Of a DNA stretch of 58,410 bases, positions 9,939 through 20,625 are shown piece after piece. Numbering within the stretch: position 1 is the stretch's first letter; each line of letters begins with the position of its first letter. The stretch lies in contig CALZJG010000031.1 in the NCBI GenBank assembly GCA_945787555.1, positions 1 to 58,410 on the forward strand, given 5' to 3'. Both the position numbers and the translations under genes were made by a program. The DNA comes from an uncultured Chromatiaceae bacterium. Lineage in GTDB: Bacteria; Pseudomonadota; Gammaproteobacteria; DRLM01. The notes beneath the pieces were generated by a model. It ran no database searches. It was given only the letters and a program-made list of their open reading frames with translations, and was not told the origin of the DNA.

Positions 9939-10694
9939 TCAATGCACCGTGCGAGCCTGCTCGGCATCTTCGGTCTCAGTGCTCTGCTGCTCAGCCTCCA
10001 GCGCGGGGGCCGCCACCGGCTCAGCGGTGGCCTCCGCTGCCAAGCCCTCACCCTCTTCCGGTTCAGCACTGGGCATTTTCGGCATATCGAACTCCATTTC
10101 CTCGGCAATGGCTTCGAAGCTGCGAATTTCCGACAACGGTGGCAGCTCGCTGAGACTCTTCAAAGTGAAATAATCGAGGAATTCCTTGGTGGTGCCGAAC
10201 AGGGCTGGTTTGCCGGGCACGTCGCGATGACCGACCACACGTATCCAGTTACGCTCCTCCAATGTCTTGATGATTTGCGTACTGACCGCCACGCCGCGGA
10301 TATCCTCTATCTCGCCACGACTGATGGGTTGGCGATAGGCGATCAGCACCAAGGTCTCCAGCGTGGCGCGCGTATAACGCGGCGCACGCTCTTCGCTCAT
10401 GCGCAACACCCACGGCGCCAGGTCCTGCTTCACTTGAAAGCGATACCCGCTGGCCACTTCTTTCAACTCGACGCCGCGCTCGGCGCAATCCTCGGCCAGC
10501 GAGGTCAAGGCGAGGCGCAGCTCATCGCGTTCGGGGCAGGCATCCTCGGGAAACAGTGCCAATAGCTTGTCCAGACTAAGCGGACCGCCCGCCGCCAGTA
10601 GCGCCGCTTCCAGTATGTTCTTAAGCTGTTGCGGGTTCTGATTTTGATTCGGGTTCGGGTTCGGGTTCGGGTCCGGGTTCTGATTCGTCGACAT
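9939..10694 (-). CDS. scpB: Segregation and condensation protein B (ScpB)
   Basis: ScpB is the dimeric winged-helix partner of ScpA in the SMC-ScpAB condensin. Two winged-helix regions are visible: from LKNILEAALLAAGGPLSLDKL and from TRATLETLVLIAYRQPISRGEIEDIRG. The C-terminal 60 residues are acidic and Ala/Glu-rich, probably disordered. The N-terminus is an unusual Asn-Pro repeat (residues 4-22) encoded by a hexanucleotide array shared with the 3' end of scpA. ScpB starts 74 bp inside scpA. No later ATG would preserve the first domain, so this start is preferred. SMC itself is at the right end of the window. Confidence 0.93.
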   Translation of the reverse strand: MSTNQNPDPNPNPNPNQNQNPQQLKNILEAALLAAGGPLSLDKLLALFPEDACPERDELRLALTSLAEDCAERGVELKEVASGYRFQVKQDLAPWVLRMSEERAPRYTRATLETLVLIAYRQPISRGEIEDIRGVAVSTQIIKTLEERNWIRVVGHRDVPGKPALFGTTKEFLDYFTLKSLSELPPLSEIRSFEAIAEEMEFDMPKMPSAEPEEGEGLAAEATAEPVAAPALEAEQQSTETEDAEQARTVH

Positions 10695-11526
10695 GTTGCG
10701 GTGCTCTCACATAAAGGGGGGCATAGGGTTCGGTTTGGATGATCTCGACCAGCGCTTCCTTGATGAGTTCCAATACGGCGAGAAAGGTCACCACTACGCC
10801 CAAGCGTCCCTCCTCGGGTTTAAATAAGGACGTGAACGAGGTGAAGCTGTCGTTACGCACGGCACTCAGCACTTCCGACATACGCTCGCGCACCGACAGC
10901 GGTTCCAACTGTACGCGATGGTGCGAGAACATTTCGGAGCGCGTGAGCACGTCGCGTAAAGCGGCCAGCAATTCCTGCAAGCTGACCGTGGGCAAAGGTC
11001 GCGGGCCGCTGCGCGGCGGCGGCTCCGCCGACACCAATTGAGTATCACGCTCCAGACGCGGCAAGGTATCCAAGTCCTCGGCCGCTTGCTTGTAGCGTTC
11101 ATATTCCTGCAAGCGGCGTACTAGTTCGGCCCGCGGATCTTCTTCATCCCCCTCGGCGGCATCCGCCGAACGTGGCAGGAGCATGCGCGATTTGATCTCC
11201 GCCAACAGCGCCGCCATCACCAAGTATTCGGCCGCCAACTCCAGATGCAAGTCCTTCATCAGCTCGACATAGTCCATATATTGCCGGGTGATTTCGGCCA
11301 GTGGGATATCGAGAATATCGAGGTTTTGGCGCTTGATGAGGTACAGCAATAGATCCAGCGGCCCCTCGAAGGTATCCAGAAACACTTCCAAAGCATCCGG
11401 CGGAATATACAAATCCTTGGGCGCATCGACCAGCGGCGAGCCGAGTATGATAGCGATAGGCAAGGGTATTTGTTCGCCAGGGGCTATTTCTGTGCTGACT
11501 TCAGTCATGGGTTCCAATTCTTCCAC
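10621..11526 (-). CDS. scpA: Segregation and condensation protein A (ScpA)
   Basis: ScpA is the kleisin that bridges SMC heads. The 301-residue protein carries the family core beginning with EVFLDTFEGPLDLLLYLIKRQNLDILDIPLAEITRQY. A C-terminal winged helix near VVTFLAVLELIKEALVEIIQ follows. The tail is a Glu-Pro repeat from the same DNA that encodes the Asn-Pro repeat of ScpB. The start is GTG at 11526 with GGAAGGG upstream; an in-frame ATG at 11508 is an alternative. A 68-bp gap separates it from trpS. Confidence 0.94.
   Translation of the reverse strand: MEELEPMTEVSTEIAPGEQIPLPIAIILGSPLVDAPKDLYIPPDALEVFLDTFEGPLDLLLYLIKRQNLDILDIPLAEITRQYMDYVELMKDLHLELAAEYLVMAALLAEIKSRMLLPRSADAAEGDEEDPRAELVRRLQEYERYKQAAEDLDTLPRLERDTQLVSAEPPPRSGPRPLPTVSLQELLAALRDVLTRSEMFSHHRVQLEPLSVRERMSEVLSAVRNDSFTSFTSLFKPEEGRLGVVVTFLAVLELIKEALVEIIQTEPYAPLYVRAPQHVDESEPGPEPEPEPESKSEPATA
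10651..10680 (+). repeat. Hexanucleotide tandem array in the scpA/scpB overlap
   Basis: Five tandem hexamers (gggttc three times, gggtcc once, gggttc once) lie inside the 74-bp overlap of scpA and scpB. On the coding strand one frame gives the Glu-Pro tail of ScpA and another gives the Asn-Pro head of ScpB. Because the unit is six bases, gain or loss of copies would lengthen or shorten both proteins without a frameshift. Confidence 0.9.
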
Positions 11527-11594
11527 ATCCCTTCCAACACTATCACTTTCCAGCTTGCAGTAGAGTGTTGGGATGGAGCCTTAACGTGTCCACA

Positions 11595-12812
11595 CTATTT
11601 GCTGCGCAGCCCCATGGCTTGACGCACTTCTTCCAAGGTGACGCGTGCTACATCGCGGGCCACCTCACAGCCCTCGTTGACGAGACTGCGCACCAAATTC
11701 GGATTGGCGGCAAACTGCTCCGCACGTTCGCGGATGGGCGCCTGCTCGGCCAACACGGCATCGATGATTGGTTGTTTACATTCGAGGCAGCCAATGCCGG
11801 CGCTGGTGCAGCCTTGCTGTACCCATGCCCTCACCTCGTCGCCGGAGTATACCTGGTGCAGCTTCCACACGGGACATTTCTCGGGATCGCCCGGATCGCT
11901 GCGCCGCACCCGCGCCGGATCGGTGGGCATGGTGCGCAATTTATGAGTCACACTCTCAGGTTCTTCCCGTAAGCCTATGGTGTTGTTATATGATTTTGAC
12001 ATTTTCTGGCCGTCCAAACCGGGCATCTTGGAGGCTGGCGTCAGCAGCGGCTGGGGTTCGGGCAGGATGACTTTGCTCACCCCTTCCAAATAACCGAACA
12101 AGCGTTCGCGATCACCCAAGGTAATGTTTTGCTGCGACTCCAACAAGGCCCGCGCAGTTTCCAACGCCTCATGATCACCTTTTTCCTGAAATCGCTTACG
12201 TAATTCATTGTACAGTTTAGCGTTTTTCTTGCCCATCTTCTTCACCGCCGCCGCGGCATTGTCAGCAAAGTCCGGCTCGCTGCCATACAGATGATTGAAG
12301 CGCCGCGCCACTTCACGCGAGAGTTCGATGTGCGCGACCTGGTCTTCGCCCACCGGCACCTGGGTTGCTTTGTAGATCAAAATGTCCGCGGCTTGCAACA
12401 AGGGATAACCCAGAAAACCGTAGGTGGCGAGGTCTTTTTCCTTGAGCTTTTCCTGTTGATCCTTGTAGGTGGGCACCCGCTCCAGCCACCCCAGCGGGGT
12501 CATCATCGACAACAACAAATGCAGCTCGGCGTGTTCGGGTACCCGCGATTGAATGAACAGCTTAGCGGTGTTGGGATTGATGCCTACCGCCAACCAATCG
12601 ATGAGCATTTCCCAGCTGCTCTCCTCGATGTTAAGCGGCTGCTCGTAATCAGTAGTCAGCGCGTGCCAATCGGCGACGAAGAAGAAACATTCGTACTCAT
12701 GTTGCAGCCTTAACCAGTTCTTCAGCACGCCATGATAATGTCCCAAGTGCAGCCGTCCCGTGGGCCGCATGCCGGAGAGTACGCGTTGCTGTTGATTGGG
12801 TAATGCAGTCAA
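11595..12812 (-). CDS. trpS: Tryptophanyl-tRNA synthetase
   Basis: A class I aminoacyl-tRNA synthetase charging tRNA-Trp. The HIGH-like motif is in TGRLHLGHYHGVL and the KMSKS motif in GQKMSKSYNNT. At 405 residues it is the long TrpS type, with an insertion of about 60 residues (KKMGKKNAKLYNELRKRFQ region) absent from the 334-residue E. coli enzyme. This long form is common in Pseudomonas-like and Xanthomonas-like gammaproteobacteria. A Cys-rich stretch GCTSAGIGCLECK lies near residue 345. It is read with the M50 gene, 29 bp away, and scpA. Confidence 0.96.
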   Translation of the reverse strand: MTALPNQQQRVLSGMRPTGRLHLGHYHGVLKNWLRLQHEYECFFFVADWHALTTDYEQPLNIEESSWEMLIDWLAVGINPNTAKLFIQSRVPEHAELHLLLSMMTPLGWLERVPTYKDQQEKLKEKDLATYGFLGYPLLQAADILIYKATQVPVGEDQVAHIELSREVARRFNHLYGSEPDFADNAAAAVKKMGKKNAKLYNELRKRFQEKGDHEALETARALLESQQNITLGDRERLFGYLEGVSKVILPEPQPLLTPASKMPGLDGQKMSKSYNNTIGLREEPESVTHKLRTMPTDPARVRRSDPGDPEKCPVWKLHQVYSGDEVRAWVQQGCTSAGIGCLECKQPIIDAVLAEQAPIRERAEQFAANPNLVRSLVNEGCEVARDVARVTLEEVRQAMGLRSK

Positions 12813-12841
12813 GTGATCACTCCTTGCACTTGATAAATGAA

Positions 12842-13519
12842 TTACGTGGGTGGGAAAAAATGCGGCAGCCCGAATAAACCGTAGACCAAACCTTGCGTGG
12901 CGAACACCACAGGCAGCAACACCGAACCTAAATAGCCGCTAACTAATAACACCAGCAAAATCATAAGGCCGTAGGGTTCGAGGCGGGAATATTTCTGGGC
13001 CAGTTTATCCGGTAACGCGCCGACCAACACGCGGCTGCCGTCCAGCGGTGGCACCGGCAGCAGGTTCAAGACCATCAGAATGAGATTGATCCAAATACCG
13101 GCAGCGGCCATGTAAGTCAGCGGCAAGGTCAACCAAGATAGACCCGTCGAGGAGATCAGCAGCGCCACTTTCATAAGGAGGGCCCACAACAAGGCCATCA
13201 GCAGATTTGACGCCGGTCCCGCCACGGCCACCCAGGCCATGTCGCGCCGGGGATGTTTGAAATTCTCCGTGGTCACTGGCACCGGCTTGGCCCAGCCGAA
13301 TATCACACCGCCCAACATCAACAATATGACCGGCACCAACACCGTACCGATGGGATCGATGTGTTTGAGGGGATTGAGGGTCAAGCGCCCCAACATCATA
13401 GCGGTGGGATCACCCAAGCGCTGTGCCACCCAGCCGTGGGCGACTTCGTGGACCGTGATGGCGAACAGCACCGGCAGCGCCCAGATCGCCAATAGCTGAA
13501 TCGAATTAAGCTCTTGCAT
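12842..13519 (-). CDS. Site-2-type M50 metalloprotease family membrane protein
   Basis: A 225-residue integral-membrane zinc protease of the rhomboid-unrelated M50 (SpoIVFB/YwhC) family. The zinc motif HEVAH is in the first helix (ITVHEVAHGWVAQRLG) and the third-ligand motif NLLPVPPLDGSRV is in a later helix. About six hydrophobic segments are visible. ATG at 13519 (MQELNS) is preferred over the longer frame because the preceding residues do not look like family sequence. Standing between yciO and trpS is conserved in related genomes. The substrate is unknown. Confidence 0.9.
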   Translation of the reverse strand: MQELNSIQLLAIWALPVLFAITVHEVAHGWVAQRLGDPTAMMLGRLTLNPLKHIDPIGTVLVPVILLMLGGVIFGWAKPVPVTTENFKHPRRDMAWVAVAGPASNLLMALLWALLMKVALLISSTGLSWLTLPLTYMAAAGIWINLILMVLNLLPVPPLDGSRVLVGALPDKLAQKYSRLEPYGLMILLVLLVSGYLGSVLLPVVFATQGLVYGLFGLPHFFPPT

Positions 13520-13566
13520 CGCGGGAGTATAAACTGTGCGATACCATCCGGTCACCCGACACCGGC

Positions 13567-14199
13567 TTAACTGGCCTGAACATAAAAGACATTCGGATCT
13601 CCCTTGCCCACCCGTAGAACTTCCGGCACGCCGGCGGTCAAGTCCACCACGGTGGTCATTTCATAACCGCAATAACCGCCGTCCACTATCAAATCCACCT
13701 GCGCACCTAGCGTGGGCTCCATGTCATAGGGATCGGTGAGAGGGAGGTCGTCACCGGGCATGAGCAAGGTAGAACTCATCAGCGGTTCATCCAACGCCTC
13801 CAGCAGGGCGTGCGCGATCCTATTGTCCGGAACGCGCAGACCGATGGTCTTGCGCTTGGGATGTTGTAGGCGCCGCGGGACCAGGCGAGTCGCCTGCAAT
13901 ATAAAGGTGTAGGCACCCGGCGTGAAAGCGCGCAATAGACGATAGGCGGTGTTATCTACCATGGCGTAAGTGGCGATCTCAGAGAGATCACGGCATACCA
14001 AGGTAAAGTGATGGCGTTCATCCACCTCGCGCACACGGCGAATACGGTCCATGGCGTTCTTATCGCCCAGATTACATCCCAAGGCATAACTGGAATCTGT
14101 CGGGTAGACAATCACGCCCCCCTCTTGCACGCACTGCACCACCTGCTCGATTAGACGCGCCTGAGGATTGTCGGGATGAATGGAAACGAGCCTGGCCAT
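13567..14199 (-). CDS. yciO: L-threonylcarbamoyladenylate synthase-type Sua5/YciO/YrdC protein
   Basis: A 210-residue YrdC-fold protein. Such proteins bind ATP and threonine, and TsaC/Sua5 members make threonylcarbamoyl-AMP for t6A in tRNA. The N-terminal sequence GGVIVYPTDSSYALGCNLGDK and the basic block RRLQHPKRKTIGLRVPDN match the family. The YciO subgroup sits beside rnm and trpS exactly as here. Whether it makes threonylcarbamoyl-AMP or has another role is not shown by sequence. tsaE is at 24152, so the t6A pathway operates in this organism. Confidence 0.9.
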   Translation of the reverse strand: MARLVSIHPDNPQARLIEQVVQCVQEGGVIVYPTDSSYALGCNLGDKNAMDRIRRVREVDERHHFTLVCRDLSEIATYAMVDNTAYRLLRAFTPGAYTFILQATRLVPRRLQHPKRKTIGLRVPDNRIAHALLEALDEPLMSSTLLMPGDDLPLTDPYDMEPTLGAQVDLIVDGGYCGYEMTTVVDLTAGVPEVLRVGKGDPNVFYVQAS

Positions 14200-14220
14200 A
14201 GTCGTTGTTTTCGCGGCGGT

Positions 14221-15081
14221 TTAGGCGCTGGCAGTACGGCGCGCAAGGCATGGCAACGGCCACTCATCCCAGATCGGACGGCATGTGGGAGGCAATGCAG
14301 GCAAGCGGCCGAGTTCGGTATATGACTGCCCCGGCCCGTGATAGTCCGAACCGGCCGAGGCCAGCAGCCCATAGCGCTTGGCGTAGTTGGCCATGACCGT
14401 CAAATCGGCCGCCGCCTGGGTGCCGGAGATGACCTCCAGGCCTACCCCGCCGCACTCCTTGAATTCATCCAATAAGGCGCGGAATCGGCCCGCGCTCAAT
14501 TTGTAGCGTCCGGGATGGGCAATCACTGCCTGCCCGCCGGCGGCATTGATCCAGCTCACCGCCTCGGCCAGCTCTGCCCACACGCAGGGAGCATAACCGG
14601 GCTTGCCGCGTTTCAAATATTTATTGAAGGCCGTGTTCATATTGCGTGCATGACCCGCTTCCACCAGGTAACGGGCAAAGTGGGTGCGACTGATCACCGC
14701 GCCCCCGGCGTATTTCAGCGCCCCCGCGTAAGCCGCGTCGATATTTTTCTTTTCCAAGCGACGACCCATCTCGATGGCGCGCTCGTTCCGTCGCTCGCGC
14801 AACGTAGCCAATCCTTGCTGCAAATCGGGATGGGCAGCGGCCACCCCCAAGCCGACGATGTGCAAGATTTGATGGGACCAGGTCACCGAAATTTCCACTC
14901 CGGGAACCAAGGTAATGCCCGCCTCCGCGGCGGCGGCCTCGGCCTCCGCCAAGCCGCTGGTGACGTCATGGTCGGTCAAGGCGAGGTGGGTCACGCCCTG
15001 TACCGCCGCGCGGAGCACCAAGTCTCGCGGGGATAGCGTCCCATCGGAGGCGGTGGAATGGCTATGCAAATCGTAATTCAA
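14221..15081 (-). CDS. rnm: PHP-domain 5'-3' exoribonuclease Rnm (RNase AM, YciV)
   Basis: A PHP-family metal-dependent phosphoesterase of 286 residues. The N-terminal metal-binding motif is [11 protein letters not shown], with [11 protein letters not shown] following and a C-terminal GSDYHGPG. All are expected for the trinuclear metal site. Rnm trims 5' ends of rRNA and short RNAs in E. coli. It opens the minus-strand operon and is divergent from yciB. The start (MNYDLHSHS) is the family start. Confidence 0.92.
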   Translation of the reverse strand: MNYDLHSHSTASDGTLSPRDLVLRAAVQGVTHLALTDHDVTSGLAEAEAAAAEAGITLVPGVEISVTWSHQILHIVGLGVAAAHPDLQQGLATLRERRNERAIEMGRRLEKKNIDAAYAGALKYAGGAVISRTHFARYLVEAGHARNMNTAFNKYLKRGKPGYAPCVWAELAEAVSWINAAGGQAVIAHPGRYKLSAGRFRALLDEFKECGGVGLEVISGTQAAADLTVMANYAKRYGLLASAGSDYHGPGQSYTELGRLPALPPTCRPIWDEWPLPCLARRTASA

Positions 15082-15106
15082 CTAAAAAACCTCTGGCTCA
15101 GCCCGA

Positions 15107-15136
15107 TTGGGGCGGCGTAACGAAATGGGGTATGAT
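15107..15136 (+). promoter_or_regulatory. Sigma-70-type promoter candidate for yciB-yciI-bolA
   Basis: A TTGGGG (15107-15112) and a TATGAT (15131-15136) are separated by 18 bp. They lie in the divergent gap between rnm and yciB, about 40 bp before the yciB ATG. Spacing and -10 quality are good; the -35 matches TTGACA at three positions. Confidence 0.55.
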
Positions 15137-15176
15137 ACGCGTTTTTGACGAATTGGGCGCTCACAGCGACGGTACC

Positions 15177-15734
15177 ATGAAACTCTTATTTGACTTCTTC
15201 CCTATCCTGCTGTTCTTCATCGCCTACAAGGTGTTCGACATTTATGTCGCGACGGCGGTGGCCATCGTCGCCTCGGTGGCGCAGGTGGGATGGACGCGTT
15301 GGCGCCACGGCAAAGTGGAGAACATGCACCTCATCACCCTGGCGCTCATTGTGGTGCTCGGCGGCGCCACCTTGTTTTTACAGGACGAGATGTTCATCAA
15401 ATGGAAGCCCACCGTCGTGAACTGGCTGTTCGCGGTGGTGTTCTTGGGGAGTCAATTCATCGGCAAGAAGCCCATCCTGCAGCGCATGCTGGCGCAGAAT
15501 GTCACATTGCCCGCCGACATCTGGAGCCGCCTCAACTTGAGCTGGGTGTTGTTCTTCACGGTGCTGGGCATCGTCAACCTCTACGTCGTTTACAACTTCG
15601 ACACCGACACCTGGGTGAACTTCAAACTCTTCGGCATGTTGGGCCTGACCGTCGTGTTCATCCTGGGCCAAGCGGTCTATTTGACCAAGCATGTCAAACC
15701 GGAAACGGACAACGATTCCGCACCAGGACGCTAA
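15177..15734 (+). CDS. yciB: Inner-membrane septation protein A (YciB/IspZ)
   Basis: A 185-residue polytopic membrane protein of the YciB family, linked in enterobacteria to envelope synthesis and cell division. The family N-terminus [19 protein letters not shown] fixes the ATG at 15177. About five or six hydrophobic segments follow, with KPTVVNWLF and [10 protein letters not shown] as conserved loops. yciI starts one base after its stop. The group yciB-yciI-bolA is one transcription unit divergent from rnm. Confidence 0.94.
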   Translation: MKLLFDFFPILLFFIAYKVFDIYVATAVAIVASVAQVGWTRWRHGKVENMHLITLALIVVLGGATLFLQDEMFIKWKPTVVNWLFAVVFLGSQFIGKKPILQRMLAQNVTLPADIWSRLNLSWVLFFTVLGIVNLYVVYNFDTDTWVNFKLFGMLGLTVVFILGQAVYLTKHVKPETDNDSAPGR

Positions 15735-15735
15735 C

Positions 15736-16035
15736 ATGCTCTATGCCATCATGTCACAAGACGTACCCGACAGCCTCGAACGGCGCCTCACCAATCGCCC
15801 GGCGCATCTGGCGCGCCTGGAAGAGCTCAAGTCGCAAGGTCGTTTAGTGCTGGCGGGCCCGCATCCGGCCATTGACGCGCTCGATCCTGGTCCGGTCGGG
15901 TTTAGCGGCAGTTTGGTGGTGGCGGAATTCTCGTCCTTGGCGGACGCCGAAGCTTGGGCCAATAATGATCCCTATCTGATTGGCGGGGTGTACGCTCAGG
16001 TGCTCGTCAAGCCATTCAAAAAGGTATTACCGTGA
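15736..16035 (+). CDS. yciI: YciI-family protein
   Basis: A 99-residue ferredoxin-like-fold YciI protein. The family bears a putative His/Asp active site, and no enzyme activity is firmly known in this context. It opens [17 protein letters not shown], followed by [25 protein letters not shown] and later [23 protein letters not shown], all typical. The ATG at 15736 follows the yciB TAA by one base, and the stop overlaps the bolA GTG. In enterobacteria and pseudomonads the same neighbours occur. Confidence 0.93.
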   Translation: MLYAIMSQDVPDSLERRLTNRPAHLARLEELKSQGRLVLAGPHPAIDALDPGPVGFSGSLVVAEFSSLADAEAWANNDPYLIGGVYAQVLVKPFKKVLP

Positions 16036-16361
16036 CCCGTGGGTCGGCACCTAGCGACGCCGCGCAAGCGAGTGGCGATGCGCGCAGCACGCGCTTGCGC
16101 GATCGTTTGTCCGCCGCTTTGGCGCCCTGTGATATCGACATCGTGGATGACAGCCACCTGCATGCCGGGCATGCTGGCGCACGCCACGGCGGCCATTACT
16201 CCGTGACCATCGTCGCCGCAGTCTTCGCTGGCAAGAACCTGTTGGAGCGCCACCGCATTGTCTATGCCGCCGTGGGCGACCTGATGAACACCGACATACA
16301 CGCCTTGAGCATAAAGGCCCTGACACCGCATGAAGCCAGTGCGGTTTCCCAACTACTCTAA
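16032..16361 (+). CDS. bolA: BolA-family protein
   Basis: A 109-residue BolA-like protein. BolA proteins bind monothiol glutaredoxins and affect iron-sulfur handling and morphology. The core [33 protein letters not shown] matches the class II KH-like fold, with the conserved His of the RHRIVY motif. A family [10 protein letters not shown] tail is present. Translation probably begins at the GTG that overlaps the yciI stop (GTGA). Eighteen bases later the PpiC-type gene begins. Confidence 0.92.
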   Translation: MTRGSAPSDAAQASGDARSTRLRDRLSAALAPCDIDIVDDSHLHAGHAGARHGGHYSVTIVAAVFAGKNLLERHRIVYAAVGDLMNTDIHALSIKALTPHEASAVSQLL

Positions 16362-16379
16362 ATCTAAGGATCGACGTCC

Positions 16380-17201
16380 ATGCGCAAAATGACTCCCCGC
16401 ACCATGATGACGATATTGGCGCTGTCCGCGGCCAGCCTCTTCGCCGTGCAGCCGAAGGTAACGCTGGGGGCGGACAACGGTGCCGAGGGTGACCAGGTCA
16501 TAGCGGTGGTCAATGGCACGGTGCTCACCATGCGCGACCTCGCCGCCTATGCGCGTACGGCGCAGACCCGTGGCCAACAAATCAGTCGCGAGGAAGCCTT
16601 GAAAGGCATCATCGATCGCGAATTGGTGTATCAAGATGCGCTCGGCAAAGGCCTGGATAAACTGCCCAATGTGGCCTCAGAACTCAACAATCAGCGCCGC
16701 ACCGTCATGGCCAATGTCGCCATAGGTGAAATGCTCAACGGCAAGCCACCCAACGAAGCGGAAATGCGCAAATTTTATGACGAGAATGTCGGCAAACAAC
16801 GTCTCAAGGAATACAAAGCCAGCCACATCCTGCTGGAAACCGAGGGCGAGGCCAAGGCTGTGATCACCGAGTTGGACAAGGGCGGCAAATTCGCCGAGCT
16901 GGCCAAGAGCAAATCCACCGGCCCCACCGGTTCGAAAGGCGGTGATCTGGGGTGGTTTACACCCAATCAGATGGTGCCGTCCTTCTCCGCCGCCGCCGCC
17001 GGACTGCAAAAAGGCAAGTACACCAAGGTGCCGGTGCAAACCCAGTTCGGTTGGCATGTGATTCTGCTGGAGGACACCCGCGACGTGCAACCACCTAAGT
17101 TCGAGGATGTGCGCGAACGTATCACGGATGCGCTGCAGAACGACCGCATCGGCGCCTACGTGCAAGAATTGCGCGACAAGGCCAAAATCGAAACCAAATA
17201 A
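16380..17201 (+). CDS. Periplasmic PpiC/parvulin-type peptidyl-prolyl isomerase
   Basis: A secreted prolyl isomerase/chaperone of 273 residues. It has a signal peptide (about residues 1-30, ending near VTLGA) and a SurA/PrsA-like N-terminal helical region (DQVIAVVNGTVLTMRDLAAY). The parvulin domain (about residues 142-235) holds KASHILLETE, GDLGWFTPNQMVPSF and TQFGWHVILLED. Such proteins help fold exported proteins in the periplasm. It is convergent with ligA, and a strong hairpin lies between them. Confidence 0.92.
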   Translation: MRKMTPRTMMTILALSAASLFAVQPKVTLGADNGAEGDQVIAVVNGTVLTMRDLAAYARTAQTRGQQISREEALKGIIDRELVYQDALGKGLDKLPNVASELNNQRRTVMANVAIGEMLNGKPPNEAEMRKFYDENVGKQRLKEYKASHILLETEGEAKAVITELDKGGKFAELAKSKSTGPTGSKGGDLGWFTPNQMVPSFSAAAAGLQKGKYTKVPVQTQFGWHVILLEDTRDVQPPKFEDVRERITDALQNDRIGAYVQELRDKAKIETK

Positions 17202-17223
17202 TACCCTACTCTACCTCTCCCCA

Positions 17224-17244
17224 GGGGTGGCGCTAGGCCACCCC
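17224..17244. terminator. Bidirectional terminator-like hairpin between ppiC-type gene and ligA
   Basis: A perfect 8-bp stem (ggggtggc/gccacccc) with a 5-base loop lies between two convergent stops. The following bases are only weakly T-rich on either strand, so it may stop transcription inefficiently or protect 3' ends. Confidence 0.6.
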
Positions 17245-17252
17245 GCTATCTT

Positions 17253-19283
<2,031 letters not shown>

Positions 19284-19478
19284 TCATTGATTGCAGTCGT
19301 GTATACGCCGATGTTACCGTGTCAGCGTAATCTTCGCACACCCGTGCAGCGCCAGAGTCCGCCGCCGGATGGATTGTAAGAAAAGGATCTTTTTGATACT
19401 TTTTGACTAAAGTGAAATCCCACCGCACCTAGCGTGACATGGCGCGCGGTGCTCCATCAACAACTAGAGAGATCACAC

Positions 19479-19682
19479 GTGAAGCGGTATGGCATACGTT
19501 TTACCCTGCCCCCAGGCGATACGCGCGCTGCGCCCCACCTGCTGGGCGGTACCTGGGAGTCATTTCGTTGGTACACCAGCGCGGCTGAGCGCGACCAAGC
19601 CTACGAGGATCTCACCCGCCCGCTGGAATACTATCGCCGCGGCGACACCCTCAGCCAGGTAGTGACCAAAGTCGAAGAATAG
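19479..19682 (+). CDS. Small hypothetical protein
   Basis: A 67-residue soluble protein that I do not assign to a named family. GTG at 19479 is preferred because AGAGA lies at a good distance upstream and VKRYGIRFTLP reads as a natural N-terminus; a GTG at 19434 would add 15 residues. The sequence has YGIRFTLPPGD, then GTWESFRWYTSAAERDQAYEDL, and resembles small proteins seen in other gammaproteobacteria that end in a charged segment. It may be co-transcribed with the next gene, 65 bp away. Confidence 0.6.
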   Translation: MKRYGIRFTLPPGDTRAAPHLLGGTWESFRWYTSAAERDQAYEDLTRPLEYYRRGDTLSQVVTKVEE

Positions 19683-19747
19683 TTCCAGCTCATCACGCCA
19701 AGACCATTAGACTTGGGCGGAACGATAACGTAAGAGGTGGATTTCGC

Positions 19748-20260
19748 ATGCTCGACGTCACCGACTTGACCCTAGGGCAAACCGATCAAGCCCTGACCTT
19801 GGAAACCAGCGACGATAACCGCTCGGCGGCAACCGCCTTGGCGACACAAGCGCGACGCAGCTTGGATATCTACACCCGAGAGTTGGACAAAGCGATCTAC
19901 GACTATCAGCCGTTCATCGATGCGGTGCGCGAGCTGGCCACCGGCAGTCGCACATCCATGATCCGCATATTGGTCAAGGACTCGAGTCGCGCGGTGAAAC
20001 AGGGACATCGCTTGATCAATCTCGCGCAACGCATCACCAGTTTCATAGAAGTGCGCAAGCCGCCCGAAGAATACAAGGAGTACAACGAGGCATTCTTGAT
20101 CGCCGACGGCATCGGCGTAGTTCATCGTAAGTTGGGCGATCGTTTCGAAGGCAAAGTCTGTTTCAATGCGCCCATCGAAACGCGCAACTTACTCGCCTTC
20201 TTCAATGAGGCTTGGGAAAAAAGCGCACCGGATACACAACTACGGCGACTGTATTTGTAG
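19748..20260 (+). CDS. Hypothetical protein, DUF7931-like
   Basis: A 170-residue cytosolic protein with no signal peptide or membrane helix. The segment ARRSLDIYTRELDKAIYDYQPFIDAVRELA followed by IRILVKDSSRAVKQGHRLINLAQRITSFIEVR has the look of the domain found alone or fused to acetyltransferases in pseudomonads (DUF7931 type, a phospholipase-D-like fold without a full HKD motif). That family link is from memory of sequence style and is tentative. AACGTAAGAGGTGG upstream gives a reasonable ribosome site. A strong hairpin follows the stop directly. Confidence 0.65.
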   Translation: MLDVTDLTLGQTDQALTLETSDDNRSAATALATQARRSLDIYTRELDKAIYDYQPFIDAVRELATGSRTSMIRILVKDSSRAVKQGHRLINLAQRITSFIEVRKPPEEYKEYNEAFLIADGIGVVHRKLGDRFEGKVCFNAPIETRNLLAFFNEAWEKSAPDTQLRRLYL

Positions 20261-20288
20261 ACGCACCGCCCTCTTCTGGGCGGTGCGT
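20261..20288 (+). terminator. Rho-independent terminator-like hairpin
   Basis: An 11-bp perfect stem (acgcaccgccc / gggcggtgcgt) with a 6-base loop begins immediately after the TAG at 20258-20260. The downstream tract tgctcatctttgg is only moderately T-rich. It separates this gene from the convergent lipoprotein gene and may serve both. Confidence 0.72.
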
Positions 20289-20316
20289 TGCTCATCTTTG
20301 GTTTGCCTTCCCTTTA

Positions 20317-20625
20317 TCAGGGGGTCGGCTGGCCGGTGGCCGCCAGGATATTAGGGGTGCCGGCCGGGCATTCGAGTAACACCACAACATTCAACACCAA
20401 TCCGCCACCGCTCTCCACCGCGGCACCGGCGCCACCACTGCCGATGCTGATGGCTTTGCACCCCAGACCCTCGGCGTTGCGCACGGCATTGCGCGCCTCT
20501 TGGACCGCTTCCGACGTGGAGGCAAAAGATTCTCCGAATACGATGGTATGTTTCGCACTGGTCATGGCGCAGCCACTGCTCAATAAGGTGACAACGCACA
20601 GTAATGTGAGTAGCTTGAGATTCAT
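20317..20625 (-). CDS. Small lipoprotein
   Basis: A 102-residue predicted lipoprotein. The signal MNLKLLTLLCVVTLLSSGC ends in a lipobox (LSSGC), so the mature protein starts at Cys. The remainder has a Gly/Ala/Val-rich segment ISIGSGGAGAAVESGGGLVLNVVVLLECPAG that may be buried or beta-rich. AAGGAGG lies 5 bases before the ATG at 20625, so this start is preferred over the adjacent ATG at 20628. It sits where miaA/hfq often follow mutL. Function unknown. Confidence 0.72.
   Translation of the reverse strand: MNLKLLTLLCVVTLLSSGCAMTSAKHTIVFGESFASTSEAVQEARNAVRNAEGLGCKAISIGSGGAGAAVESGGGLVLNVVVLLECPAGTPNILAATGQPTP

Noticed and set aside
9543-10565. A 340-residue plus-strand open frame.
   Set aside because: It is antisense to rluB and scpB, both firm genes, with no family signature of its own.
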